A DNA stretch of 64,000 nucleotides from Litsea cubeba (GCA_012931725.1 CM022944.1:72860284-72924283); one strand, 5' to 3'; shown: positions 43,044 through 56,818, counted from the first letter of the stretch. The notes: a model not told the origin generated them from the letters alone. Made by a program: numbers and translations.

Positions 43044-44477
43044 TAATCCTTGTTTAACTGCATATGTTTACCAATAAGTTAAAGATTGCCAATGTAAAAA
43101 CTAGTTTTCATAAACTAATGTTTATACAAAACATCAAGACCAAAGGAAAACCAAGAATCCACGACAAGAGATGACAATTCAATGATTCCATATTAAAAAA
43201 AAAATCCAAACCAAATATCTTGTTCCTTTTCATTAGTCGCAGTAAAATTTGTTTTCATACTATGGATAAACCTAAGATTCAATTTGGTATTGTTTAATGA
43301 ATTGTGGATCCAACTTACTAGTAAAAAAGCACTCCTTAAGAGCAGTTACGCCAATTTCTGAACAGGGTTTGCTCATTTTGACAGAAAGCGTTCTTTTCTT
43401 TGCCATATTTCAAATACCTGCAATATCAATCATAAAAGAATGAAATTTTCCTAGAGTTTAAATAGGTTAAAAGTTTCTCATGTGGTACAAAGCAATTTAT
43501 CAAGGCTAGGCATGAAGCCAGAATTCAAAATATAGGTAAAAAAACTTGCATTAAAGTAGAATTTACCGATAACCAAGTATATCCAAATACATGCAAAGAT
43601 AGGTAATGTGCTAGTTACAGGTGTATCTTTGCTATTAGTTACAGGTTTGTTGCAAGTATCTTTTATTAGTGTATGGTAGAACTATTTCCAGCATGTAGTA
43701 CATACCATGTAGTACCCATGTCAAAAGATTTTTCAAGCCAGTTTTTAAGTAGTTCACATTTGTATCATCTAATGTTTACCAAAAATTGCCCGTGACTCAG
43801 ACTTTGTATACCTTATTTTATTAGTTAAAGGTCTCAATCTCAGGTTTTGAAAGGCATTTGAGATTCTCATAGTTAAACTATTTTCAAATTTTTTTATTTT
43901 TTTTGTTACTACATGGTAGACTCAGACTTACACATATGTTCCAACTTTCAAACAAGTTTTGCTGCACTCTGGGGACATTTTTAAAGCTAATTAATTTGAC
44001 CCTGATTCTGCAAATTGGATTTTAGAATTTCCTCTATAAAGTAGTTAAACAAGTTCATAAAAAGGCTAAATCTCAATTAAAACCTCCAGATACCATGTAG
44101 TTACCTATGACTCAGACTTTATTCACATGTAGTGCCTTTCACATTTATATCACATTTGTAATTGACCAGTGAAAAGCAGACTATTAGTAAAACCAAAATT
44201 GCCTTATCATCTTTGTTCCCCGAAAATTTTACTTTGAAAATAAGTTCGTTTACATTTGCATGCTAGCGTGGCCTTTCTGATGAATGAATGAGATTGAGTT
44301 TTGACCTATGCATTGTATCTCCTAACTTTTTCATTTAAAAACTTCTGATGCTTTTATTGCCCAACTGTTGAATAGGATGTGATCGAATTGTAAGCCATGC
44401 AGTGGGCTTCTATCATTTTTTTACGTACACCATAGCCACATAATTCCATACAAATTTAATTACCCCCTCCAAGTATA
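43044..44477. other. AT-rich interval, nothing identified
   Basis: No open frame, RNA gene or repeat boundary was recognised between the solo LTR and the next element. Confidence 0.4.
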
Positions 44478-44482
44478 TCTTC

Positions 44483-47400
44483 TGTCACGACCCCAAACCC
44501 GAGGGACCGTGAAAATTGTTGGGAGTTAAGTCAAATTTATGTTTCTCCCAAGATCGACGTGCGTGAGGATAATACGTTCCAACACATCCTAAATATTTTT
44601 GCGGAAGCTTTCATGGGTTGAGACCCGAAGTCCGTGGCCATTGTATTCCGTGTCGCACTCAACCACTAACATATTACTATCATATCAATGAATATATCAG
44701 ACTGGAACAAACCATTCTAACAAAATACAGAGCTGACAGTACCTGGATATTATATTCCCACATATGTTCAAGTTACAAATAACAATGTGCATTAATTACA
44801 ATCCCAATAAACGGGCTAATAAAAGCCATACAAAAACAAGCTAATAATCACTACCCCATATGTGATGTAGCTCCGATGTCAAGCTCAATATCTACACGAC
44901 ATAACCGACAAAACAACCTGCAAGCTCATGGCTCCATAGCCAAAACGTACACTCTGATCGAGCTAGATATCTGAACCTAAGTACCAAAGTAGTGGGTCAA
45001 ACACGACGGTCTGGCAGGTGGGTGAAAGAATATAAATAATATATTGAAAAATATAACATATGATACATCACGCTATTTGATCAAAAGCTGTACATAATTA
45101 AAATGTATAGAATTCGTGAACATCTGACAAAAATCCTTTGTTCATATAAATGGGTCTAAAACATGAATATTTGACACGACATGTATTCCTTTAAAGCATG
45201 TATAAAACATGAATATCTAGCAAAACATGTATTCATTTAAAACGTGTAGAACATGGGTATTTGACAAATCGGAGAATTCATTTTAAAACATGTACAAAGC
45301 ATGAACATTTAACAAATCGGGGATTCATTTAAAACATGTATGAAGCATGTATATTTAAAATAGTAAGGGTATCAAGGATCGGGAACTGTCAAGATGGCAA
45401 CCACACAAAGCTAAATCCTTTCTCACAAAAGTGATGAGAGTGCATACCCTACAGGATCATTGACCTCAGTCACACAAGGTGAGGAGGGACAATGATAAAA
45501 TACTATAATATACACATATATACTCTACAGGACCACCGGGTAAAAACTCTGCGGATTCCAGACTGCAGCTGACTAACAGGAGGGGAAGGATCTCTAAGTC
45601 GGTGGATCAAACCGAGAAGGTTGTCCAAGCTTAGTGGTGCCGACTCATAGGTCAAATGCGGGAAGACAAAACAAATGCATAATAACAGAACTGTGCACCC
45701 ATAGGCACAATTGCACATTCATATCGGATCGAGCATATACGGGTTAGCAAAAGATAAACACATTTTCCAATACTTTCGGGGCAAGTTCAAATCATAAGAT
45801 ATGATGTTTGAAAAGCACAAATAAGATTCGGGTCAAGATGCTCATCAGCATAAGACATATCATATTAGGTCACAAGATAACAATTATGCTAAAAACCATA
45901 TCTGGGGCAAGACTAGTTACCGGGCATGAAACTTGAAATGTACAAGTGAAATCAGGTAAAATCAGGTACAAATGGATTCTATAAATCTCCGGGCCAAGTG
46001 TTGAAGGTCCAAGATTTAAATCAATGTGTATAGGGTCTCGTTTGTCAATTTAATATTTATTTGGTACTCCATAAGAATTAGAGACAACCCGGGACCTTAC
46101 GCACATTGATAAGTTACAAGACCTTTAACGAGATTAGAATGATGGTCCTTCTTCCTCACTATAGTCTTACATAGTTCTTCGGAAATAATCAATTAAATTA
46201 TATGGTTTCGGTCATCTTTTTGGTTGGATGTCGGTTAGCTGAAAGGCTGACCTACGGCTGACCAAAATTCTGACCGAGTATAGAAATGGGGAGAAAGTAG
46301 CTCTCTGGAATTCGAACCGAAAATATTTCGGTTTGCTTTCGGTTAGCCAAAATGCCACAATCAGAATTCGATAAAAATTACAGCTCTATGGAATTTGAAC
46401 CGAAAATATTTCGGTTAGCCGAATGATGACCGAAACTGTTATAGGACTGATTTTTGAAGCTGTTTTCAGTCCTCCCTTCCTTCAAACCTTTCTCATTTTT
46501 AAGGGTCAGATCCCTACACAACATTGAGTTGAAAACTCCCCCATTTCTACATTTAAATTTTCCATTCTCAACACTTCAAACCCACCATTAGAATCTCCAA
46601 AGCATTCACCCAACACCTACTTTCCATCCATTCAAATCACGTGGAATCCATTACAACATAAGCCATTCAAATTTAACATAAAACAATGCACATTTGCAAG
46701 AGATAGAAAGACACATTAATAGGTGCATTTGAAATCAATAGAAGACAAGTCATAATCATGATTTAAGCAAATCAAATCATAAATGAGAAAATTAAGAAAA
46801 TGCATAAATATGATTTTAACATTAAATGAATCATTTCATCCACTTGCCTTGGGTCCAAGCTAATGCAAATCAACCTCTAATCACACTCCAAGCTGAGAAA
46901 TCATAACTTATTCAAAAACCCCCAAAAACAAGCCCTAAAATGCCAAAACCAAGAAATACAAAGAGAAAGCTTTCAATAATGGAGATGGCGAGTCTCATGG
47001 GCTAGAAAAACACAAATCTAGGAGATGGAGAGAATCACTTACATGGAAGACCTTCAAATAGACAAGGTTAGCTTAATGGAAAACTTGAAAAGCTTGGTTT
47101 TCTTCAAAAATGGTGTCAAACAAGAGAGGAGATGAAGGGGGAGAAGTTGTCGGATTTCCCTCGTCGGATTGGTGGCTTAGAGGCTCCATTTGAGCAAGAG
47201 AAATGGAAGAAAAGGAAGAAGAACAGCCGATGGTATTGTAGCTGGGAGTTGCAGTCGATGGAGAGTGGGAAATGAGGGAGAAGGAGAAGCTTGTGCTTTT
47301 TATAATGGGTGGGTGTGGGGTCCACACTTTAATAAAACTTGCAATGGAGATTAGTGGGCTTTCTAGACATCGGATCAAGAAACTTAAAACATGAAAAGTG

Positions 47401-47967
47401 TCCGAAATAAAATTATCTTTCAATAAGGTTAATATTGATATACTTCCGAGGTCCACAGAAAAAGTCAACTGTTTGGTCAAAGGGATCAAAATAATGGATT
47501 CAAGTGTTAAGACATCGATTTATGGGCCTCGGATGCGATCGACCAAGAAGAGGGAAATGTTTCTCATAAAATCTGGTTTCCAAAAAGTGTATATTTGGCA
47601 AGGTTCTGAGATCACGAAATTTGGGTCCAGATTCAATGTGAAAAGACTGATTTTGCGCCCAGGGCTGGAAGAACTGATTTTCGGAGCTTCGGATGGGTAC
47701 GGAGTGAACACGAAAGTTGTAGGGAATGGTGAGATTAGTCAAGCGAAGTTGAAATGAGAATTTTCAGAAATCAAAGAGAGTCTCTCCAAAATGACCACAC
47801 AAAACAAATAGGATCTTACGGCCACTGTCTAGGTTCACTGGCTCTCCAAACTAAAGAAAATATAATCAAACTCAGAAATTCGATCAAACAACCGGTAAAC
47901 CCACTGAGAAAATAAATCCACGATTAAAACCTCGCTAAACTAGGAAATCTGGGGTCGGGTTCTCACA
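44483..47967 (-). repeat. 3' LTR of LARD-like element
   Basis: This 3485-bp LTR contains repeated AACCGAAAATATTTCGGTT palindromes (46315-46333 and 46398-46416) and CGGTTAGCCGAA-type motifs, plus a run of ACATGTATAAAACATGAATAT repeats (45130-45360). Confidence 0.92.
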
Positions 47968-47979
47968 TCCTCCCCCACT
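47968..47979 (-). promoter_or_regulatory. Polypurine tract (LARD-like element)
   Basis: Minus-strand AGTGGGGGAGGA abuts the LTR start TGTGAGAACC. Just upstream, the residual codons H-L-E-D-Q-M-L-stop match the C-terminus of the Gypsy pol at 29422. Confidence 0.8.
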
Positions 47980-50450
47980 TATAACATTTGGTCCTCCAAA
48001 TGAACTAAACAAATCCAAAAGCAAGTGGGGACATTAATCCCACACCTCGAAAACAAAACAACAAATCAAACTCTAAAACGGTCCTCTCAAAAACATCTGA
48101 ACTCGCTGGGTCATCCTCGCTGTAGAACTCTTCGGTTAATTATCAACAGTCGTCAAACATTCTTCCACTAGCTCGAATCTGTTACTGCCCTGCCAATCTG
48201 ACTGCTCAAGAAATTTGCCAACTCTGACTCCTTCTAAATTCAACCAAGTCTCTTGTTTCTAGCCGCCATAATATAGAAAATTCTTGGAACAATTCTGTCG
48301 GCTTCGTCGTAATTGTCAAAGCTAGGATCTCATATCCACTGCACAATCTTCAAGGTGAACTCTTGCTAGTTCTAACTCTTTCTGATCGGTGCTCTTAATC
48401 CTCTGTACAACAATCGGTCTCTGATATTAACATGCTTGTACCTTCACCATTCTTCATCAATTGAAGCTCTGCACACACTCTTGTAACTGTTCTGCCAGAT
48501 CTACTTTCCCAAACCAAAATCCAAAATAACTGATTTCCTGCTCCTCATATATATGCATTGAAATCTAAAGTTTCTCATGTCGATAAGGTCCATGAAAATC
48601 TTCGTTATCAGGTGATCGAGTAGAAGTCCTTTCTGCTGTCAACTCTTCAACATAATTGCACTTGTTGAAAATCCCAAAATAATTCTCTGACAAAACCCAT
48701 CAAATTCTAGAAATATCTAACTCTAAACATCTCTTTGGAGTTTTACCAATTGAAAATTGTCTCTATACATTGATGATCTGCACTGCTCCTGTATAACTGC
48801 ACTGTCCACAGTCAAACTCTCTGATTTTGGTTGAAGATCTCAAACTGTCCAAACTCCACTTGGTAACTTGGTCCTCTGACACAATCAATATTTGAAGAAT
48901 CCTTCCATCAAACCTCTAACACCCTTCAGATGTTCTTACACAATCTCGAATCTGCTACTCTTGTCTATCACTGTCGGTCCAAGAGAATGAAAGTTCTGAC
49001 TCATCCTGATGTACTGTCACCCTGTCTCTGTCAGTCCTGGAATTCCATTACATGTTTTTACTAATTCTTCAGAATATTGTCTCATTCTTCTGTCTACTCT
49101 TGGCTTCAGAAAATTGGTGACGCTGAGTACTACCAGATATGTCTTACTTCAGGTAATGTCGTCCAGTCCTCAGTACACATCTGCTGTCTCCGTCTGTTTG
49201 TTGAAATCACAAGGTTCACAACACTGTAGGTTTCCATCTCTGACCAAACTTGTTAACACTCTAACTGTCATGCTACTCCACATGTCCCAACTTCGTAGTG
49301 TGTGCATCTGTCGAAATCTATCTCTGTCTTCCGGTCTTCTACCCAGGCTCCAAAATATCCAGAAGTTTTTGTTACTCTGACTCTTTCTTCCGGTTGCCAT
49401 TGGTCCTTCGCACGATGATCGGTCCTCGACTATACATGTTTGTCTACTAGTCATCACACTCAAACGGTTACAACTCTGCAGTTAAATATCAAAATTGTTT
49501 CAATCAAACCTTGGTTACGCAATCTTCTGCCTTTGTTCCAGGATCACCATCCTTAAGCCTTGCACATGTGCCATTCTTTTCTGGATCTTTCAACTGTCCT
49601 TGTCCATAAGTTATGATTCTTCATCTCATATCTGTACTCTATCCAAACTGATGCTCTACAAGTCGGTAAAATCCATAAAATCTACTCTATCATGTGACCA
49701 GGTAACAATTAATTCTGCATACAACTCTCTCCACTGCGGCCAAAAACTGAATTCCCATGCTTTTAACCACACACTAATGCATCCTGTCGAGTCGACTTCA
49801 CCACCATAGCCACAATTGCTGAACCTCCTTGAACAATTCTCCGTCACAAGTTCACCAGTATGCGAGAAATCTCTAACTTTTGGCATCCACTTGAAGCTCT
49901 ATCAACTGAAAGTCACTTCAACCTTCCTGAAATCCACCATTTGTCTGGTCTCTGGAGTCTATTGACTTATGAAAATGGCTCAAGTTCAACCCAAACATCT
50001 GTACTTACCTGTTTTGGCTTGCCACATGACGGTTCTCAATCAACTGCAAATGGTCTTGAAGTGCTGCTCACTCCTTTGGTTGACTAACAACTATATAATT
50101 CTTCTCTTGCTGCTAATATCTGTGATGCCGAAAGAGCTAAAACTTTGCCAAATCGTTTGAGGACCACATGCTAAGACCACAAAACTCTGACTCTCTGGCG
50201 CAAAAATAAGGAAAAAGCACTGAATTGGGTGCGGGGACATTAAATCCTCCCCCACTAGAAAATAATTTGGTCCCCCAAATTCCCTAGCAATAACAAAAAG
50301 GGAAGAGACAATGAGAGTCTCCCCCACTAGAAGAAAAACAAATCCGAATCCGACAAAATGACATCTAGTCAAAACAAGATCACAAATCTAACGATTCCTC
50401 ACCACACGTCTTAAGGTTCCTAGAGTGTTTTATTTCCTAGAAACCTGCCC
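47980..50450 (-). other. Non-coding interior of LARD-like element
   Basis: No frame longer than about 120 codons and no pol motif is intact. The sequence is CT-rich on the plus strand. A short string ACTGATTTCCTGCTC near 48530 also occurs in the Gypsy pol near 30998, so parts may be shredded pol. A second copy of the pol-end/polypurine cassette lies at 50243-50281, near the primer site. Confidence 0.6.
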
Positions 50451-50462
50451 GCTCTGATACCA
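50451..50462 (-). promoter_or_regulatory. tRNA-Met primer-binding site (LARD-like element)
   Basis: Minus-strand TGGTATCAGAGC lies three bases from the LTR end ...TCGTGACA. Confidence 0.92.
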
Positions 50463-50465
50463 GTC

Positions 50466-53400
50466 TGTCACGACCCCAAACCCGAGGGACCGTCAAAATT
50501 GTTGGGAGTTAAGTCAAATTTATGTTTCTCCCAAGATCCGTGTGCGTGAGGATAATACGTTCCAACACATCCTGAATATTTTTACGGAAGCTTTCGTGGG
50601 TTGAGACCCAAAGTCCGTGGCCATTGTATTCCGTGTCGCACTCAACCACTAACATATTACTATCATATCAATGAATATATCAGACTGGAACAAACCATTC
50701 TAATAAAATACAGAGAGTATCTGGAAATTATATTCCCACATATGTTCAAGTTACAAATAACAATGTGCATTAATTACAATCCCAATAAACGGGCTAATAA
50801 AAGCCATACAAAAACAAGGTAATAATCACTACCCCATATGTGACGTAGCTCCGATGTCAAGCTCAATATGTACACGACATAGCCGACAAAACAACCTGCA
50901 AGCTCATGGCTCCATAGCCAAAACGTACACTCTGATCGAGCTAGATATCTGAACCTGAGTACCAAAGTAGTGGGCCAGACACGACGGTCTGGCAGGTGGG
51001 TGAAAGAATATAAACAATATATTGAAAAATAAAACATATGATAAATCACGCTATTTGATCAAAAGCTGTACATAATTAAAATGTATAGAAATTCGTGAAC
51101 ATCTGACAAAATCCTGTGTTCATATAAAACGGGTATAAAACATGAATATTTGACAAGACATGTATTCCTTTAAAGCATGTATAAAACATGAATATCTAGC
51201 AAAACATGTATTCATTTAAAACATGTAGAACATGGGTATTTGACAAATCGAGAATTCATTTAAAACATGTACAAAACATGAACATTTAACAAATCGGGGA
51301 TTCATTTAAAACATGAATGAAGCATGTATATTTAAAACAGTAATGGTATCAAGGATCGGCAACTGTCAAGATGGCAACTACACAAAGCTAAATTCTCTCT
51401 CACAAAAGTGATGAGAGCACATACCCTACAGGATCATTGACCTCAGTCACACAAGGTGAGGAGGGACAATGATAAAATACTATAATATACACATATATAC
51501 TCTATGGGACCACGGTAGCGAACCGGGTAAAAACTCTGCGGATTCCAGACTGCAGTTGACTAACAGGAGGGGAAAGATCTCCAAGTCGGTGGATCAAACC
51601 GACAAGGTTGTCCAAGCTTAGTGGTGCCGACTCATAGGTCAAATGCGGGAAGACAAAACAAATGCATAATAACAGAACTGTGCGCCCATAAGCACAATTG
51701 CACATTCATATTGGATCGAGCATATACGGGTTAGCAAAAGATAAACATATTTTCCAATACTTTCGGGGCAAGTTCAAATCATAAGATATGATGTTTGAAA
51801 AGCACAAATAAGATTCGGGTCAAGATGCTCATCAGCATAAGACATATCATATTAGGTCACAAGATAACAATTATGCTAAAAACCATATATGGGGCAAGAC
51901 TAGTTACCAGGCATGAAACTTGAAATGTACAAGTGAAATCAGGTACAAATGGATTCTATAAATCTCCAGGCCAAGTGTTGAAGGTCCAAGATTTAAATCA
52001 ATGTGTATAGGGTCTCGTTTGTCAATTTAATATTTATTTGGTACTCCATAAGAATTAGAGACAACTCGGGACCTTACGCACATTGATAAGTTACAAGACC
52101 TTTAACGAGATTAGAATGATGGTCCTTCTTCCTCACTATAGTCTTACATAGTTCTTCGGAAATAATCAATTAAATTATATGGTTTCGGTCAGCTTTTCGG
52201 TTGGATGTCGGCTAGCCGAAAGGCTGACCTACGGCTGACCGAAATTCTGACCGAGTATAGAAATGGGGAGAAAGTAGCTCTCTGGAATTCGAACCGAAAT
52301 TATTTCAGTTAGCTTTCTGTTAGCCGAAATGCCACAATCAGAATTCGACAAAAATTACAGCTCTCTAGAATTCGAACCGAAAATATTTCGGTTAGCCGAA
52401 ATGCTGACCGAAACTGTTACAGGACTGATTTCTGAAGCTCTTTTCTGTCCTCCCTTCCTTCAAACTTTTCTCATTTTTAAGGGTCAAATCCCTACACAAC
52501 ATTGAGTTGAAAGCTCCACCATTTCTAAATTTAAATTTTCCATTCTCAAAACTTCAGACCCACCATTAGAATCTCCAAAGCATTCACCCAACACCTCCTT
52601 TCCATTCATTCAAATCACGTGGAATCCATTACAACATAAGCCATTCAAATTTAACATAAAACAATGCACATTTGCAAGAGATAGAAAGACACATTAATAG
52701 ATGCATTTGAAATCAATAGAAGACAAGTCATAACCATGATTTAAACAAATCAAATCATAAATGAGAAAATTAAAAACATGCATAAATATGATTTAAACAT
52801 TAAATGAATCATTTCATCCACTTGCCTTGGGTCCAAGCTGATGCAAATCAACCTCTAATCACACTCCAAGCTAAGAAATCACAACCTATTCAAAAACCCC
52901 AAAAAACAAGCCCTAAAATGTCAAAACCAAGAAATACAAAGAGAAAGCTTTCAATAATGGAGATGGAGAGTCTCATGGGCTAGGAAAACACAGATCTAGG
53001 AGATGGAGAGAATCACTTACATGGAAGACCTTCAAATAGACAAGGTTAGCTCAATGGAAAACTTGAAAAGCTTGGTTTTCTTCAAAAATGGTGTCAAACA
53101 AGAGAGGAGATGAAGGGGGAGAAGTTGACGGAGTTCCCTCGTCGGATTGGTGGCTTAGAGGCTCCATTTGAGCAAGAACAGCCACTGGTATTGTAGCTGG
53201 GAGTTGCAGTCGATGGAGAGTGGGAAATGAGGGAGAAGGAGAAGCTTGTGCTTTTTACAATGGGTGGGTGTGGGGTCCACACTTTAGTAAAAGTTACAAT
53301 GGAGATTAGAGGGCTTTCTAGACATCGGATCAAGAAATTTAAAACATGAAAAGTGTCCGAAATAAAATTATCTTTCCAACAAGGTTAATATTGACATACT

Positions 53401-53923
53401 TCTGGGGTCCACAGAAAAAGTCAACTGTTTGGTCAAAGGGATCAAAATAATGGATTCAAGTGTTAAGACATCGATTTATGGGTCTCGGATGCCATCGGCC
53501 AAGAAGAGGGAAATGTTTCTCATAAAATCTAGTTTCCAAAAAGTATATATTTGGCAAGGTTCTGAGATCTCAAAATTTGGGTCCAGATTCAATGTGAAAA
53601 GATTGATTTTGCCCCCAGGGCTGGAAAAACTGATTTTCGGAGCTTCAGGTGGGCACGGAGTGAACACGAAAGTTGTAGGGAATGGCGAGTTTAGTCAAAC
53701 GAAGTTGAAATGGGAATTTTCAGAAATCAAAGAGAATCTCTCCAAAATGACCACACAAAACAAATAGGATCTTACGGTCACTGTCTAGGTTCACTGGCTC
53801 TCCAAACAAAAGAAAATATAATCAAAGTCAGAAATTCGATCAAACAACCGGTAAACCCACTGAGAAAACAAATCCATGATTAAAACCACGCTAAACCTGG
53901 AAATCTAGGGTCGGGTTCTCACA
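50466..53923 (-). repeat. 5' LTR of LARD-like element
   Basis: This 3458-bp copy of 44483-47967 has many substitutions and several small indels. The palindromic CGGTTAGCCGAAA region is at about 52180-52410. Confidence 0.92.
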
Positions 53924-54179
53924 TCTTCTCATTGCTTTATTTAGTACATACGGGCCCTGCCTTTATGACAATGTAATTGGTGCAAAACATCCAAATTATA
54001 TTCAACAAATGAATCAATTACATTGTTGACACCAAAAATGTCACTTTGCCTCTTCAACCTCAAGAAAGCTACGTGAAGCCACCGCCTACCATAAATAGGC
54101 AATGCTATTTAAAAAAAATCAAATCTTGTCAGAATTAAACAAAATTTGGAAGAACTTCAAGACAGTCAAGAGAGGAGTA

Positions 54180-54820
54180 CATATGAAGTTTCGAGCCATT
54201 TCAAAATTATTTGGCCTAACTTCACTCCTCCAGCAGCTGAACAGGAGCTCCTGGTGGTGACAGCGTCGAAGACATTAGATCTTTGATCAGAGCCTGTGGA
54301 TGGTCTCAAAATACCTCCAAAAGGCTCCACGCCAAGTTTAAGGTCAAACCGACAATGTTTGACCATACATCAACCCTCGAACAGCAGAATCAAGCCTCTC
54401 GACGACGAGAACCACCAAGGTCATAAGTCATCAAACAGATCACATGGCTGGCTTCAAAATGCTTACAAAGGGCTACATGTCAAGTTTCAGGTCATTTCGA
54501 TAACATTTGACTAGCTTTGACTCTCGGAAGCCAATTCAGGCCTCCCGGCGGTGAAGCTCCCCGGGACCATGGTTTCCAAATCAAAGCTAATGGATCGTCT
54601 CAAAATGCCTCCATTAGTCTCCTGTCAAAATTCAAGTCAATCGGATATCGGTTGACCGCACATCAAAGCGTGACATCTTCCTCGCGACAAAATCAAGTCT
54701 ACTGGTGACAGGACCCCACACGGCTTCAAAACTCAAACAAAAGCCTATGGTTGGTCTTATTTATTGCTCAGGAGGCTTCACCTCAAATTTCAAGTCATTC
54801 CGACATCGTTTGACCCAATT
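54180..54820. repeat. ~150-bp degenerate tandem repeats, about five copies
   Basis: A phrase like CAAGTTTCAGGTCATTTCGA followed by a TTTGAC end recurs near 54185, 54332, 54480, 54625 and 54784. A further GGTCTCAAAATGCCTCC-type phrase occurs in most units. Copies are strongly diverged. Confidence 0.7.
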
Positions 54821-55295
54821 TCGGCTTCTGACAGCAAACCGGCAGCTCTGTGCGACAAAGTCTTTGGCTTTCCCGGAAAATTGGAAACTTTGCACTCCAA
54901 AATGCAAGGATTCTCATCAAGTTTTCTACAGGGAAATCAAGCTAGTAAATGTACAAAAATGTCATGAAAAATATGAAGAATAAAGAAAGTAGAGAAAATG
55001 GAAGAAAGTCCGAAAAACGACGACCAAAAGGGACCAAAGTCCCCATGGTCGCCGGCGACCCTAGGAATTTGGGTCGCCAGATATCCGCCGAAAGGGCGTT
55101 TTTCGATCCCTTTTCGCATTTTGAGACTTCTGGCCCCTGTGATTTTCCAAAATTCTTGCTTTCGAGGCATCAAATCTGTCGATCGTCGTCAACATCACGG
55201 GTCTGTCTCCGAGAGTATCAGATCATCATGTTGGGATTGGTGTATGCCCTAAAGCCCACTAGCTGTACTCTCATCTTTTGTTACTGGATATTTAC

Positions 55296-56025
55296 TGGTT
55301 ATTTAATGGAAAGACTCTTTTATGCTTAAACATGTATATATGTATGGTTGTGTAAGGCCCATTGTTTCTAGTAAATGAATTAGGTGTGTAGTGTCTACAC
55401 ACAGATAGGTCTAATTCATGGACACTGGAAACATATATTTGTTCATAACTGAAAGATGGAGCTGGGCACTTCATCTTGGTATAAGTTATAATGAGAGACT
55501 CTCCTGTATTCAGGGTGACTTACCTAAGTCATGGGAGGGCTTTCCCGGATTCATCTCATTGGTGCATATGCAATGCATTGAACAGGACCATGGTAGGTGT
55601 GATTTCTAAAATAGTACTATCACAGAAGGAGATCAAGTCACCTCATGCTACTGAGTGACCGGTATTTAATGGAATGACTCTTTTCTGCTTAAACATGTAT
55701 ATATGTATGGTTGTGTAAGGTCCATTGTTTCTAGTAAATGAATTAGGTGTGTAGTGTCTACACATAGATAGGTCTAATTCATGGACACTGAAACAACATA
55801 TTTGTTCATAACTGAGAGATGGAGCTGGGCACTTCATCTTGGTATAAGTTATAATGAGAGACTCTCCTGTATTCAGGGTGACTTACCTAAGTCATGGGAG
55901 GACTTTCCAAGATTTATCTCATTAGTGCATATGCAATGCATTGAACAGGACCATGGTAGGTGTGATCTCTAAAATAGTACTATCACAGAGAGAGATCAAG
56001 TCACCTCATGCCACTGAGTGACCAA
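55296..56025. repeat. ~363-bp tandem duplication in the solo LTR
   Basis: Two copies start GGTTATTTAATGGAAAGACT (55296) and GGTATTTAATGGAATGACT (about 55660) and run to GAGTGACC. They differ at about 5% of positions by eye. Confidence 0.88.
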
Positions 56026-56630
56026 TGCTCTTAATCTTGAGCATTTGTGGATGAACTGACGAAGTCAAGTTCTTGTGCTTTAATTCACTATGGGTGAGAT
56101 TCTTTTCATGGGTCAACAGCTCTGTGTTTTGGGTACTCGGACTTGATCAGTTGGGACGTGCAGATGCAATATAGAATCTATGCCATCTGATGATGGAATA
56201 ATCGTCCCGTTAGAATTATCCGATTAATCATCAAAATCTAAGATCTTAGTATATGGATGTTGTTAGGGATTTTGTGTTTGCAATTTGATGGATGCATTAT
56301 CATTTAAATCATCATTTGAGTTTTCACATGAGCATTGATTTAGAAATCTTGAAATCTTGATTTTCACATGCATTGTTTTTAGAAATCTTGGTTCATGCAT
56401 GTTTTGATTTTAAAACTTGGATGCATTTAGTTTTGAAAAGAGTTTTTAAGAATCAAGCTAGCCTTTGATTTTAAAGTTTCAAATCATTTTTAGGCTTTTT
56501 ATGTTTCATGTTTTTAAACCACTTAGAATGATTTAAAACATGATTTCAAGCTTGATTTAATGGCCCAAAAAGTCCCCAAAGAAAAATACTTTAAAATATG
56601 CATTTTTGGGGGAATTGGTCCAGGGGACCC

Positions 56631-56784
56631 GGTCGACCTGCAGTGTGGCCGGTCGACCGAGCCCATGGACGGTCGACCGAGCCCACTGCAGGTCGACCGG
56701 GAAAGAGGCAACGGCATTATTTTCAAACGGTCATATTTTTGCCCGTTGAAGGGCAGGTCGACCGAGCCCTGTAGGGGGTCGACC
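56631..56784. repeat. GGTCGACC palindrome array in LTR
   Basis: Exact GGTCGACC sites lie at 56631, 56651, 56671, 56691, 56756 and 56777, with spacings of 20, 20, 20, 65 and 21. The TATA box TATAAAA at 56812 is just downstream, so the array sits in the proximal promoter. Confidence 0.95.
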
Positions 56785-56811
56785 GAGGACTAGCCGTTGG
56801 GCAATTTTTTG

Positions 56812-56818
56812 TATAAAA
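56812..56818 (+). promoter_or_regulatory. LTR TATA box
   Basis: GTATAAAAAG follows the GTCGAC array by about 28 bp, a plausible LTR promoter. Confidence 0.65.

Larger units (their letters stand above)
44483..53923 (-). mobile_element. Non-autonomous Gypsy-like element with giant LTRs (LARD-like)
   Basis: Two 3.5-kb LTRs (TGTCACGACCCC ... GGTTCTCACA) flank a 2.5-kb interior that lacks any long coding frame. The target duplication is TCTTC (44478-44482 and 53924-53928). A tRNA-Met primer site at 50451-50462 and a polypurine tract at 47968-47979 fix the minus orientation. In the first ~300 bases the LTR copies differ at roughly 3%, so it is older than the Gypsy at 26997-36671. It must borrow enzymes from a relative; the LTRs share a U3 block with that Gypsy family. 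Confidence 0.92.

Noticed and set aside
44483..53923. Segmental duplication of 44.5-48.0 kb and 50.5-53.9 kb
   Set aside because: TG...CA ends, primer site, polypurine tract and a TCTTC duplication show the copies are LTRs.
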